Positions 1 through 6,610 are shown, numbered from the stretch's first letter. The stretch is 6,855 bases of DNA from an uncultured Oscillospiraceae bacterium (GCA_934636305.1 CAKUAM010000093.1:1-6855); one strand, 5' to 3'. Notes: a model not told the origin generated them from the letters alone. Made by a program: numbers and translations.

Positions 1-29
1 ACCAAACGTAACCTAGCGCCCCTTTTCTC

Positions 30-63
30 CCCCATCTTTTCCGGCAAGGCGGAAAAGATGGGG
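30..63. repeat. Perfect 14-bp inverted repeat (hairpin) near the left edge
   Basis: Arms at 30-43 and 50-63 are perfectly complementary (CCCCATCTTTTCCG and its complement) around a 6-base loop, GCAAGG. The hairpin lies about 85 bases beyond the stop codon of the minus-strand surface-protein gene, so it could be a transcription barrier for that gene or for a plus-strand gene left of the window. Neither side has a T-tract directly after the stem, so it is not a textbook intrinsic terminator. A shorter hairpin (CCTGC 134-138, GCAGG 142-146) sits just past the stop codon and is also weak as a terminator. I see no gene in 1-147. Confidence 0.6.
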
Positions 64-147
64 CCGCCGGAGGCATAATAGAGCATAGAATTGCAGAAAT
101 ATTTTTCCTGTTTTTGATCACGCGAAAGGCCTGCCTGCGATGCAGGA

Positions 148-3100
148 TTATTGGTTAAGATACCGCTGCAGAATAGCAGCCGTCTGTGCACGGGTGGCTG
201 TGCCGGCGGGATCAAGCTGATCCCCGCTGCCCAGCAGCAGCCCCCGCCCAACAGCCCAGTTCATGGCTGGGACAGCATAGCTGCTGATCGCGCCGGCGTC
301 CGTGAATGCGGACAGGTTTTCCTCCAGCGTAACCGTGAGCATCCCGTGGTGGATGGCGTAGCGGAACAAAATGGCTGCCAGCTGCTCCCGCGTGACGGGG
401 GCGTCCATGGCGCTGCCGTCAGAGATGCCGTTCTCCATGGCCCAGGTGCGCGCAGGCACATACCAATCTGCACCGCTGCCGGAGAGCACGCCGTCCAGCC
501 GTGCCAGCACCGTGAGAAGCATGGCGCGCGTCATGGGCGCGTTGGGGCAGAAGTGCGCTGCGTCCACGCCGGTCAGAAGGCCGCGGCGGTACGCATACAG
601 CACGTCTGCGCAGAACCAGTCGGATTCCCGGACGTCCGCAAAGGGATTGCCGTCGGCCAGCCACGAGGCGAAGATTGTCAGATCCCCAGTCAATGTGACG
701 CTGGTGATGCGCTGCTGCAGCGCGGCGTCCTTGTACCAGCCGGCAAAGCTGCAGCCCTCGCGGCGCGGAACATAGGCAAACAGGTCAATGACCGAGCCGT
801 TTGGCCGTGTCAGCGCTTCCAGACTGCTGCCGCCGTTTGTCTGGAAGGTGAGCGTATAATAGATGGTGCGGGCGCTGCTGGCGGTGGAGATGACGGTTTC
901 GGCGCTGGCCGGCGACGCGGCATAAGCGCTCGTTGCAGCGTAGCGGGCGACGAAGCGGTAGCTTGTTTGCGGATTCAGGTTCTGGAATACGGGGCTCTGC
1001 TGCCAGCTGCTGCCGCCGTCGATGGAATACTCCGCCTGCGCGCCGTTGGAGTTGGCCGGAATTTCGCGCAGCGTGATGGCGGTTGTGGTGCGCGACTGCA
1101 GGACCGGCGCGTCGGGTGCGGCCTGCGCGGCGGGAAGAACCGTCAGCGCAATGCTGCGCACGACGCAGTGTGCAGCCGCGTTATAGCCCGGAACCTGGCT
1201 CCAGTCGAAATTCGTATCGTCCGCGACGGCCCGGCGCACAAGGCAATTGTGCGTCCCCGGCAGGGGCATGGGGCTGTCTGCATCCTGCCAGAGCCAGCCA
1301 TCTGGCAGGGCAAGATCCCCCAGCGTTTTTACAGGACTGTAGACGATGGGATCCGGTGATGGGGAGACGGGTTCCTCCGCCTGCTTTTTGGCGACGCGGA
1401 AGGAGACGGGGATCTGCAGCGCGGAGGCTTTGCTGCCGGCCGAGATGGTCAGCGTGCCGGTATAGTCGCCTGCGGGCAGCTCCGCCAGCGGCTGCACGGC
1501 AATAGTCGCCGCTTCTCCGGGCTGAAGCTCTGCGGCAGAAAGCGTGCCGAGCGTGAAGCTGTCGCCCGTCAGGGCGGCGGAAATTCCCGTCAGCGGCTCA
1601 CTGCCGGTGTTGGTGAGTGTGATGGTGATTGCGGCGGGCGTTTCGTAGCCGTAGACGGCGGTATCAAACGCGGCCGCTTCGGGGGAGACAGACAGTGCGT
1701 AGGTTGCAGTCTCTGCGCGGAAGCTGGCGCAGGTGGTGGCAAGCTGTGTGAGATCTGTCCGGGCGGTGAAGGGCGAGCCCTCCACGGCGGCAAGCACGCC
1801 GTCCGGTGTGTCTGCCGTCAGGACCGTAATCTGCCGGTTGGCAGCAGCGTCTGCAAGGACGGTCTTATCTGCGTGGGAGGCGGCGGTGGCGAGCGGTACG
1901 CCGCTGCCGATGGCGCGTCCGCCGGATTTGGCGATGGCAATGACGGTGCCGCCTGTGATGGTCAGTGTGCCGCTGCCGCCCGGAGTGATCTGCTCGTTGG
2001 AGCTTTGGCCGCCGCCGATGGCTGCGCTGTAGTTATAATAAATGTTTGAACCACTGGAATATTCAAATTCCATCTTATCCGTAATGGCGACGACCTTACC
2101 GCCGGTAACCAGAACCTCCGCGCCATCCTTGGCAGACTGGGCCCCGATCGGGCCGCTGCCAATGGCCGCACCGCCGCTGCCGAGGCTTGTTGCATACACC
2201 TCACCGCCGGTGACGGTGACCTTGCCGCTGCTGCCCCCGTCTTTCCCGGAAGACTGCACGGATGAGCCGATGGCTGCGCCGTTACTTATGGCTGTGGCAT
2301 GCAAAATGCCGCCTGTGACCGTCAGGTCGATGCCATCCGGCCCGCCGATGGCGGCACCGCCGTCGACACCAGAATAATTGGCGCGAATGGTCCCGCCCCG
2401 GATGGTCAGCCTGGCATACCCCTCTGCACTTCCGATGGTGGCGGTGCGGCACTGAGAGCTTGCGTTCAGGGTGCCGCTGGTTTTGCCGTCGCCGTCTGCG
2501 CTGGTGATGATGAGCTCGGTGTTTTCGGTGTCGAGAAAGTTGATTTCGCCGTGGGATGTGCCGGATTCGAACGTACTTTCTCCCTTCAGCTTCAGCGTAA
2601 CGGTGCCGCTTTTGATCCGCAGCGCCTCTTCGTCCCAATGGTCGATTTTATGCACAAGAGAGTCAATGGTGATTGTGACAGGTGTGCCGGCGCCAACGTC
2701 GACGAGAATCCCGTCGTTGGTCTCTGTGCGGCCCTCCCGCATGGAAATGGTGTAATTGCCGCCCTTCCGAATGGTCAGGGTCGCCAAATCATAGAGTTCA
2801 CCGGTATAGCTCCAGCCGTCCTCCGGGCCTGTGATGGCCAGATCACTCGGCTCCATCCGGATGAACAGATAAGAACTGGTTTGGTCAGACTCATATTCAA
2901 CCTTGCGATAATAATCACCCCGGAATGCAGGCATATCCTGGTCTGGGTGTAAGTTGCGGTCGCTGCGGCACATGCCGTAGGTTCGCTCGCCGTTATGCGG
3001 AATGGTATGGATGGTGCCGTCGCTCAGATAGTTCCTGTTCGTATTGTCATAGCCTCCGCCGACGGCACGGCCGCTCTCGGTGTTCGACACCGTATTGTCC

Positions 3101-3744
3101 CGGTTGTTGACAGTGCCGCCTGTGCTGCATGCCTCCACGGTGCCGCCCGTGATGGTAACGGTGCCGCCGGCACCAGCGCTGGTGGTGTCCGTGCTGGATG
3201 CTCCGCCGATGCCGGCACCGTACCGGCCTGTTGCGGAGATAATGCCGCCCGCGACGGTGAGCGAGCCGCAGGACGGTGACGCTCCGGCTGCGCAGCTGCC
3301 GCCGATGCCGGTTGCTCCGGCAGTGGTCAACTGACCATCACCCTGGACACACAGTGATGCGGTGTCTGGCAGATAGAGGCCGGAATAGGAAGCCGCAGCC
3401 TGCAGCGTGGTTTCTCCCTGCAGGGTGAACGTGACGGCGGCGCTGCCGCTTAATGCGATGGGCGAGCCGGTCTGCGTGTCAATGTGGACGCTGCAGAGCG
3501 TGAGCGTGACAGGCTCGTCGCTGCAGATCAGAATCCGGTCTGCCGTTTGTGCAGTGCCTGACTTCATGGAAAGGGTGTACGCGCCGCCCGCCTGAATGCG
3601 CAGAACGCCATTTTCGTAGGCGCAGCCGCTCAGATTGCCGGAAACCTGAAAATCACCAAACTCGAGGGCGCCGCTGGCCTGCGCGCAGGGGAGCAGCGCA
3701 CAAAGAAGCAGCAGCAAGACAAGAGACAGCAGATGTCGTTTCAT
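148..3744 (-). CDS. Secreted SLH-anchored surface protein with beta-helix carbohydrate-binding-type domains, InlB B-repeat and FnIII (1198 aa)
   Basis: Predicted extracellular cell-wall protein. Residues 1-24 form a signal peptide (MKRH, long Leu run, then AQA-S). Residues about 27-230 and 300-620 are two related regions rich in LTITGGT and AIGG-type turns, as in the Cthe_2159-like beta-helix carbohydrate-binding family; each begins with a similar G-YT-SM-G-T---D stretch (residues 53-69 and 328-344), so an internal duplication is likely. Then come an Ig/ASH-like domain (about 681-784), an MBG-like module (about 800-870), FnIII (about 877-955), an InlB/Listeria-Bacteroides B-repeat (about 960-1028, with GWY) and three SLH repeats (about 1035-1083, 1093-1130, 1146-1195) ending the protein. 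SLH repeats bind secondary cell-wall polymers; there is no LPXTG. The start at 3744 is chosen because GGAGG (3750-3754) is 5 bases away and the signal peptide starts there; the longer reading to 3891 would translate through the promoter. Ligand and function are unknown; adhesion or glycan binding is an inference. Confidence 0.9.
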   Translation of the reverse strand: MKRHLLSLVLLLLLCALLPCAQASGALEFGDFQVSGNLSGCAYENGVLRIQAGGAYTLSMKSGTAQTADRILICSDEPVTLTLCSVHIDTQTGSPIALSGSAAVTFTLQGETTLQAAASYSGLYLPDTASLCVQGDGQLTTAGATGIGGSCAAGASPSCGSLTVAGGIISATGRYGAGIGGASSTDTTSAGAGGTVTITGGTVEACSTGGTVNNRDNTVSNTESGRAVGGGYDNTNRNYLSDGTIHTIPHNGERTYGMCRSDRNLHPDQDMPAFRGDYYRKVEYESDQTSSYLFIRMEPSDLAITGPEDGWSYTGELYDLATLTIRKGGNYTISMREGRTETNDGILVDVGAGTPVTITIDSLVHKIDHWDEEALRIKSGTVTLKLKGESTFESGTSHGEINFLDTENTELIITSADGDGKTSGTLNASSQCRTATIGSAEGYARLTIRGGTIRANYSGVDGGAAIGGPDGIDLTVTGGILHATAISNGAAIGSSVQSSGKDGGSSGKVTVTGGEVYATSLGSGGAAIGSGPIGAQSAKDGAEVLVTGGKVVAITDKMEFEYSSGSNIYYNYSAAIGGGQSSNEQITPGGSGTLTITGGTVIAIAKSGGRAIGSGVPLATAASHADKTVLADAAANRQITVLTADTPDGVLAAVEGSPFTARTDLTQLATTCASFRAETATYALSVSPEAAAFDTAVYGYETPAAITITLTNTGSEPLTGISAALTGDSFTLGTLSAAELQPGEAATIAVQPLAELPAGDYTGTLTISAGSKASALQIPVSFRVAKKQAEEPVSPSPDPIVYSPVKTLGDLALPDGWLWQDADSPMPLPGTHNCLVRRAVADDTNFDWSQVPGYNAAAHCVVRSIALTVLPAAQAAPDAPVLQSRTTTAITLREIPANSNGAQAEYSIDGGSSWQQSPVFQNLNPQTSYRFVARYAATSAYAASPASAETVISTASSARTIYYTLTFQTNGGSSLEALTRPNGSVIDLFAYVPRREGCSFAGWYKDAALQQRITSVTLTGDLTIFASWLADGNPFADVRESDWFCADVLYAYRRGLLTGVDAAHFCPNAPMTRAMLLTVLARLDGVLSGSGADWYVPARTWAMENGISDGSAMDAPVTREQLAAILFRYAIHHGMLTVTLEENLSAFTDAGAISSYAVPAMNWAVGRGLLLGSGDQLDPAGTATRAQTAAILQRYLNQ

Positions 3745-3749
3745 GAGAA

Positions 3750-3754
3750 CCTCC
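3750..3754 (-). promoter_or_regulatory. Ribosome binding site deciding the surface-protein start
   Basis: GGAGG on the minus strand, 5 bases before the ATG at 3744. It supports the internal Met directly before the signal peptide over the 49-residue upstream extension. Confidence 0.8.
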
Positions 3755-3773
3755 AAGCACACAGAAAATGGAA

Positions 3774-3787
3774 TGGTGTATGCACCA
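3774..3787. promoter_or_regulatory. Small dyad over the predicted transcription start of the surface-protein gene
   Basis: TGGTG (3774-3778) and CACCA (3783-3787) form a 5-bp dyad around TATG. The predicted +1 of the minus-strand promoter (about 3781) falls inside it, a typical repressor-operator position. The arms are short, so this could be chance. Confidence 0.25.
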
Positions 3788-3816
3788 AGTATAATGGAAA
3801 TTGGCTGAAAATGCAA
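3788..3816 (-). promoter_or_regulatory. Sigma70-type promoter of the surface-protein gene
   Basis: On the minus strand the -35 is TTGCAT (3816-3811), the spacer is exactly 17 bases, and the -10 is TATACT (3793-3788). The start would be near 3781, giving a leader of about 37 bases before the ATG at 3744. The tRNA-Leu promoter has the same -10 and following bases (TATACTTGG). Confidence 0.75.
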
Positions 3817-3917
3817 CGGAAAATATGGTAAAATGACAAAATATTTTTGCCTTGCGCCTGGCCGCAGACGGCGGCTCAGCCCGGACTGCAAGCGCGTGTA
3901 CCCGTGTCAACTGGCGC

Positions 3918-3945
3918 TTGTATGGCAGGATACAATTTTTGTATG
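3918..3945. promoter_or_regulatory. Probable LytTR operator: two TTGTATG boxes with a 21-bp period
   Basis: TTGTATG occurs at 3918-3924 and again at 3939-3945, start to start 21 bp, two helical turns. A reversed copy, ATACAA (3930-3935), lies between them, so the site reads TTGTAT-N6-ATACAA-N3-TTGTAT. LytTR regulators such as AgrA and ComE bind as dimers to direct repeats about 21 bp apart, upstream of the -35. The right box ends 21 bases before the -35 of the regulator operon. The next gene encodes a LytTR regulator, so autoregulation is a sensible inference. The boxes could also affect the divergent surface-protein gene, whose -35 is about 100 bp away. Confidence 0.55.
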
Positions 3946-3946
3946 A

Positions 3947-3961
3947 AATGTTATAAACATT
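3947..3961. promoter_or_regulatory. Dyad next to the regulator -35
   Basis: AATGTT (3947-3952) and AACATT (3956-3961) form a perfect 6-bp dyad around ATA. It ends 5 bases before the -35 hexamer. It may be a second protein-binding site or part of an extended operator; no family is recognised. Confidence 0.3.
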
Positions 3962-3966
3962 GGAAA

Positions 3967-3995
3967 TTGACAAAGAACGACAAATCATGCATAAT
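3967..3995 (+). promoter_or_regulatory. Sigma70-type promoter of the two-component operon
   Basis: A perfect -35, TTGACA (3967-3972), is followed after 17 bases by CATAAT (3990-3995). Transcription should start near 4002, leaving a leader of about 24 bases before the GTG at 4026. Confidence 0.8.
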
Positions 3996-4010
3996 ATAGT
4001 CATTGTGTAA

Positions 4011-4017
4011 AAGGAGG
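4011..4017 (+). promoter_or_regulatory. Ribosome binding site deciding the regulator start
   Basis: AAGGAGG sits 8 bases before the GTG at 4026. The in-frame GTG at 4017 overlaps the last G of this site and so cannot use it. The ATG at 4021 is in another frame. Confidence 0.85.
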
Positions 4018-4025
4018 TGCATGGA

Positions 4026-4727
4026 GTGCGAATTGTGATCTGCGATGATTCTCAGGACGACCGGCAGACGCTCATGGATGCGATCCGCGCGCTGCGCGCG
4101 GACGACGATGTGTTTGAGCAGTACGCCTCTGCAGAGGAGCTTTTGCAGCAGGTCAGCAGCCTGCGCAGCTGTGATGCGCTGTTTCTCGATATTTTCATGC
4201 ACCAGAGCACAGGGATGGATGCCGCGCATCAGCTGCGCCGGCTGCATGTGGACATCCCCATTGTTTTTCTGACCTCCAGTCCGGATTTTGCACTCGACGG
4301 CTTTGATGTCGATGCACTGGACTATCTGATGAAGCCTGTGGACAGAAAGCGGCTGGAAAAGGTGCTGCTGCGCATTGTGCGGCGGCGGAGCACCGGCCCG
4401 TCATACATATATAGAAAAAACAGTGAGATCCGCTGCATCCCGTATCGGGATATTGTCTTTGTGGAGAGCCGCGACCACCGCGTATTTCTGCATCTGGCAG
4501 GGGAGACCATTGACATTCTGACAAAGATTGACGACATCGTGCCGGAGGGGGAGGCAGCCTCCTTCCTGCGCTGCCACAAGAGCTATCTCGTCAACATGAG
4601 CCATGTGGTGCGCTTCGGCGATTTTTTTGAAATGGACACCGGCGAGCGGGTACCGGTCCGGAAAAAGGATAAAAAGCAGATCAGTGAGGCGTATTACGAC
4701 TGGCTGACGCAAGAGGCGTTCCATTGA
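4026..4727 (+). CDS. LytTR-family response regulator (AgrA/ComE-like), 233 aa
   Basis: DNA-binding response regulator, the output half of a two-component system. The start MRIVICDD is typical of the family. The receiver domain covers about residues 1-120: acidic pair D7/D8, phospho-acceptor D55 in LFLDIFM, conserved T83, and K103 in the MKP motif. A LytTR domain covers about 128-230, with the family landmarks FVESRDHRVFLHL (145-157), FLRCHKSYLVN (180-190) and VPVRKKDKK (209-217). Nothing essential is missing and the length is normal. It is first in a two-gene operon; its TGA overlaps the TTG start of the kinase. Upstream TTGTATG boxes spaced by 21 bp suggest that it regulates its own promoter. 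Target genes are not shown by the sequence; the divergent surface protein is the obvious candidate. Confidence 0.95.
   Translation: MRIVICDDSQDDRQTLMDAIRALRADDDVFEQYASAEELLQQVSSLRSCDALFLDIFMHQSTGMDAAHQLRRLHVDIPIVFLTSSPDFALDGFDVDALDYLMKPVDRKRLEKVLLRIVRRRSTGPSYIYRKNSEIRCIPYRDIVFVESRDHRVFLHLAGETIDILTKIDDIVPEGEAASFLRCHKSYLVNMSHVVRFGDFFEMDTGERVPVRKKDKKQISEAYYDWLTQEAFH
4711..4716 (+). promoter_or_regulatory. Ribosome binding site supporting the kinase TTG start
   Basis: AAGAGG inside the end of the regulator gene lies 7 bases before TTG 4724, which overlaps the regulator stop as TTGA. The later in-frame GTG (4745) and ATG (4751) have no comparable site. Confidence 0.6.
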
Positions 4728-6034
4728 GCGGTGCGTGGGGCTTTGTGTGGATGTATGTGCTGCCGACCCTTACCATGGCCGTGACACAGTGCGTCACGTT
4801 CGTGAACCTCATGGAGTGCCGCTATGGCCGCAGACAGACGGTGTGGATGTGCGCCATTTTTCTGCTGCTGACCAATGCGCTGTGTCTGGCTGGGTGCTGG
4901 TTTATGCAGATTGAGCGGACAACCACATGGACCACTGTATCCACGACGCTGCCGGCCATCCTGTTTTTCATGTTCCTGAGCAAATACAGCGGCGCAAAAT
5001 TCATCACAACCTACTTCCTGTCTGACATTGCCATTGCGGCCAGCGACTATCTGGGCTATACGCTCTGCATCGCGCTGACGGGGCAGGCGGATCTGTTCTG
5101 GAGCTTTCCCGTGCGTGAGGCCATGATGCTGACAACGTGCTTTGCGGTGCACAGCTATGTCTGCCCGCGCTACAAAAACGCGCTGCGGGAGCTGAAAAAG
5201 GGCTGGCTGATGCTGCTGATTGTTGCGATTCTGGCATATCTTCTGATGGGACTGCTGGCGTCGCTGCCCACGCCGATTGCCGAGCGGCCGGAGCAGGCGC
5301 TCATCTCCGTGGTGGCGATGTTGTATCTGGAGCTTGCGCTGGCGCTCATCATCTACGCGATTTCCGGCATGCTGGAGCTGCAGCAGCGGCATGAGCAGGA
5401 ACAGCAGATGAATACGCAGCTGCTGCTGGCGCAGAAGCAGTACGAGGTGCTGATTTCGTCTGTGGAGCAGACGCGCATGGCGCTGCATGACATGAAGCAC
5501 CATCTGCAGATGATTGAATCGCTCAGCGACGAGGGCGAGACAGAGCGGCTGCGCGCGTATCTCAAATCGGAGCAGGTCACAACAGCGGGCGTGCAGCGGC
5601 AGCTGTGCCGCCACTATGTGACGAATGTACTGCTGTGCCACTATGCCCAGCTGGCCGAGCGCCGGCAGATCGCGTTCGAGTGCCAGGCAAATTTGCCGGC
5701 AGTGCTGCCGCTGGAGGACAGCGTAATGACGGTTGTGCTGGGGAACGCACTCAGCAATGCGCTTGAGGCCTGCGAAAAACAGAAGGAGCCGCCCCGGGAA
5801 ATTCATGTGCAGATCCGCTATCTGCAGGAGAATGTGATTCTTGTGGTGGAAAACTCGTGCCTGTCCCAGCCGCAGTTTGAGGATGGGGTTCCGGTGTCCG
5901 AACGCGGCGCGGAACACGGATTCGGCACGCGCAGCATTGCGCGCATCTGTCAGGATGCGGGCGGCAGGTGCCGGTTCGCGTGGAAGGACGGGGTGTTCCG
6001 GATGGAGCTGCTGATCCCGGCACGGAAGAAATAA
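4724..6034 (+). CDS. Multi-pass GHKL sensor histidine kinase (AgrC/HPK10-like), 436 aa
   Basis: Membrane sensor kinase, the partner of the LytTR regulator just upstream. Residues 1-215 contain about six or seven hydrophobic segments (near 5-27, 41-61, 70-86, 95-118, 133-147, 160-181, 192-215), the polytopic sensor type used by peptide-responsive kinases. A short, Gln-rich, probably coiled linker (216-250) leads to the phosphorylation motif LHDMKHHLQ with H255 as likely acceptor. The catalytic domain shows the N-box GNALSNALEA (340-349), VVENSC (374-379) and the glycine box EHGFGTRSI (398-406), as in the HATPase_c_5 group. Translation probably starts at TTG 4724, overlapping the regulator stop by 4 bp, so the two are translationally coupled. 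No AgrD-like peptide or AgrB-like protease is adjacent, so the signal is unknown and may not be a peptide. An antisense reading frame over this gene is a shadow. Confidence 0.93.
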   Translation: MSGAWGFVWMYVLPTLTMAVTQCVTFVNLMECRYGRRQTVWMCAIFLLLTNALCLAGCWFMQIERTTTWTTVSTTLPAILFFMFLSKYSGAKFITTYFLSDIAIAASDYLGYTLCIALTGQADLFWSFPVREAMMLTTCFAVHSYVCPRYKNALRELKKGWLMLLIVAILAYLLMGLLASLPTPIAERPEQALISVVAMLYLELALALIIYAISGMLELQQRHEQEQQMNTQLLLAQKQYEVLISSVEQTRMALHDMKHHLQMIESLSDEGETERLRAYLKSEQVTTAGVQRQLCRHYVTNVLLCHYAQLAERRQIAFECQANLPAVLPLEDSVMTVVLGNALSNALEACEKQKEPPREIHVQIRYLQENVILVVENSCLSQPQFEDGVPVSERGAEHGFGTRSIARICQDAGGRCRFAWKDGVFRMELLIPARKK

Positions 6035-6090
6035 GGTTTTTATAGTTTTGTAAAAGGAGAACGGATCATCCTTTCTTTCTCGCTTCTGCG

Positions 6091-6157
6091 TCAGAAGCAG
6101 GCACAATGGAACGAGCCGCTGTAAACAACGTCTCTGATCCTCTGTGTCTGCTTCTTC
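6091..6157 (+). repeat. Structured repeat R1, 3' of the kinase operon
   Basis: The outer stem pairs 6093-6105 (AGAAGCAGGCACA) with 6143-6155 in 13 pairs, one G-U. Inside, GGA (6108-6110) pairs TCC (6138-6140), then a 2 by 3 internal loop (AC against TGA), then GAG (6113-6115) with CTC (6132-6134), and an inner hairpin with a TAAA loop and a C-T mismatch next to CTC. Edges are TCAGAA and TTCTTC. R2, R3 and R4 share the plan; R3 matches 48 of 55 bases in inverted orientation. It lies 57 bases after the kinase stop, in the sense direction, with a pyrimidine-rich tail, so it may end or stabilise that transcript. Confidence 0.65.
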
Positions 6158-6161
6158 CTTT

Positions 6162-6205
6162 CCAAACCGCAATCGCTGCGCTGGATTGCGGTTTGGTTGC
6201 TTTTT
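6162..6205 (+). terminator. Hairpin B1 with T-rich tail, likely terminator of the two-component operon
   Basis: A perfect 13-bp stem (6162-6174 with 6184-6196) around a 9-base loop is followed by TTGC and TTTTT (6201-6205). The stem is GC-rich enough and the T-run close enough for an intrinsic terminator. Nearly the same hairpin, inverted, occurs at 6503-6538 (B4). It is about 130 bases after the kinase stop, immediately behind repeat R1. Confidence 0.6.
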
Positions 6206-6246
6206 CGAATTTCTTGGATCTTTCCCGCGCTGCCTGACAGACCAAT

Positions 6247-6292
6247 GCGAATCCGTACTGCGTAACAAATTTTGTTGGCAGTACGGATTTGC
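6247..6292. repeat. 15-bp inverted repeat with nested inner stem
   Basis: Arms at 6247-6261 and 6278-6292 pair over 15 positions with one G-T; the 16-base centre contains a second AT-rich stem (AACA 6264-6267 with TGTT 6273-6276). No T-tract follows. Its sequence is unrelated to hairpins B1 and B4, but its size and position in the repeat cluster are alike. The G-T pair folds better as RNA from the plus strand. Confidence 0.55.
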
Positions 6293-6387
6293 TGCACCTA
6301 TGAAACCGCAACTGCTGTCAGATTTGATACCGAAATGACGGGCGGCGCGTAGTCAGATTTCGCAGGGTGAGGTGGTGCGATATGAGC

Positions 6388-6457
6388 GAAGAAACGCTCC
6401 GTCCGGCTAAGAGACCTCGCCGCAAGGCGGGGCTCGTGCCAGAAGGAGCGTTTCTGA
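6388..6457 (-). repeat. Structured repeat R2
   Basis: An 11-bp perfect outer stem (6390-6400 with 6445-6455), a 4 by 4 internal loop, GGC/GCC (6405-6407 with 6438-6440), an internal loop, GAG/CTC (6411-6413 with 6433-6435), and an inner 7-pair stem closed by GCAA on the plus strand (TTGC on the minus). In minus orientation it carries the family motifs ACGAGCC and GTCTCTTA and the edges TCAGAA and TTCTTC. A competing local hairpin, GAGCG (6384-6388) with CGCTC (6395-6399), could form instead of the left outer arm. It follows R4 in the direction of tRNA transcription. Confidence 0.6.
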
Positions 6458-6502
6458 GCTGTGCTATGTGAACACTATGGATCAATTGACAAATTTGAAA
6501 CA

Positions 6503-6538
6503 CAAAATCGCAATCCAGCGTCAGCGATTGCGATTTTG
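6503..6538 (-). repeat. Hairpin B4, inverted near-copy of B1
   Basis: A perfect 13-bp stem (6503-6515 with 6526-6538) around a 10-base centre. On the minus strand it is nearly identical to B1, including the central CGCAATCGCTG and CGCTGGATTGCG halves. Two stem pairs differ (C-G in B1, A-T or T-A here), and both changes are compensated. It lies downstream of the tRNA, just after R4, as B1 lies just after R1. Confidence 0.6.
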
Positions 6539-6541
6539 AAC

Positions 6542-6610
6542 GAAGAAAGACCTTTGCTGTCGAGATGAACGCGCTTGCGCGGTCATCTGACATCCAAAGG
6601 TCATTTCTGA
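6542..6610 (-). terminator. Structured repeat R4, probable tRNA-Leu terminator
   Basis: Read on the minus strand it starts one base after the tRNA CCA. The outer stem pairs 6549-6556 with 6595-6602 (8 bp) and continues, past one bulged base, with AGAAA/TTTCT (6544-6548 with 6604-6608). Inside are AGATGA/TCATCT (6563-6568 with 6583-6588), a single mismatch that is C-T on the minus strand, and CGCG/CGCG (6570-6573 with 6578-6581) closed by a four-base loop. The tail is TTTCTTCGTTC, not a clean T-run. Its edges and C-T mismatch match R1-R3, while the stem sequence differs. Confidence 0.55.

Noticed and set aside
151..1359. 402-residue plus-strand open reading frame
   Set aside because: Antisense to the SLH, FnIII and MBG-like part of the surface protein; Ala/Gly/Arg-rich, no recognisable domain.
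3745..3891. 49-residue N-terminal extension of the surface protein
   Set aside because: It would cover the predicted -35/-10 and leader; the start at 3744 has a good ribosome binding site and begins a clear signal peptide.
4017..4025. GTG start at 4017 for the regulator
   Set aside because: It overlaps the AAGGAGG ribosome binding site; GTG 4026 has correct spacing and gives the canonical MRIVICDD start.
6106..6237. 43-codon ORF starting at ATG 6106 as a possible signal peptide gene
   Set aside because: It lies wholly in R1 and B1, the ATG is about 46 bases from the nearest Shine-Dalgarno-like site, and the product has no AgrD-like features.
4694..6268. 524-residue minus-strand open reading frame
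   Set aside because: Antisense to the kinase; Gln/Arg/His-rich composition is a shadow of GC-rich codons in the real gene, with no domain and no ribosome binding site context.
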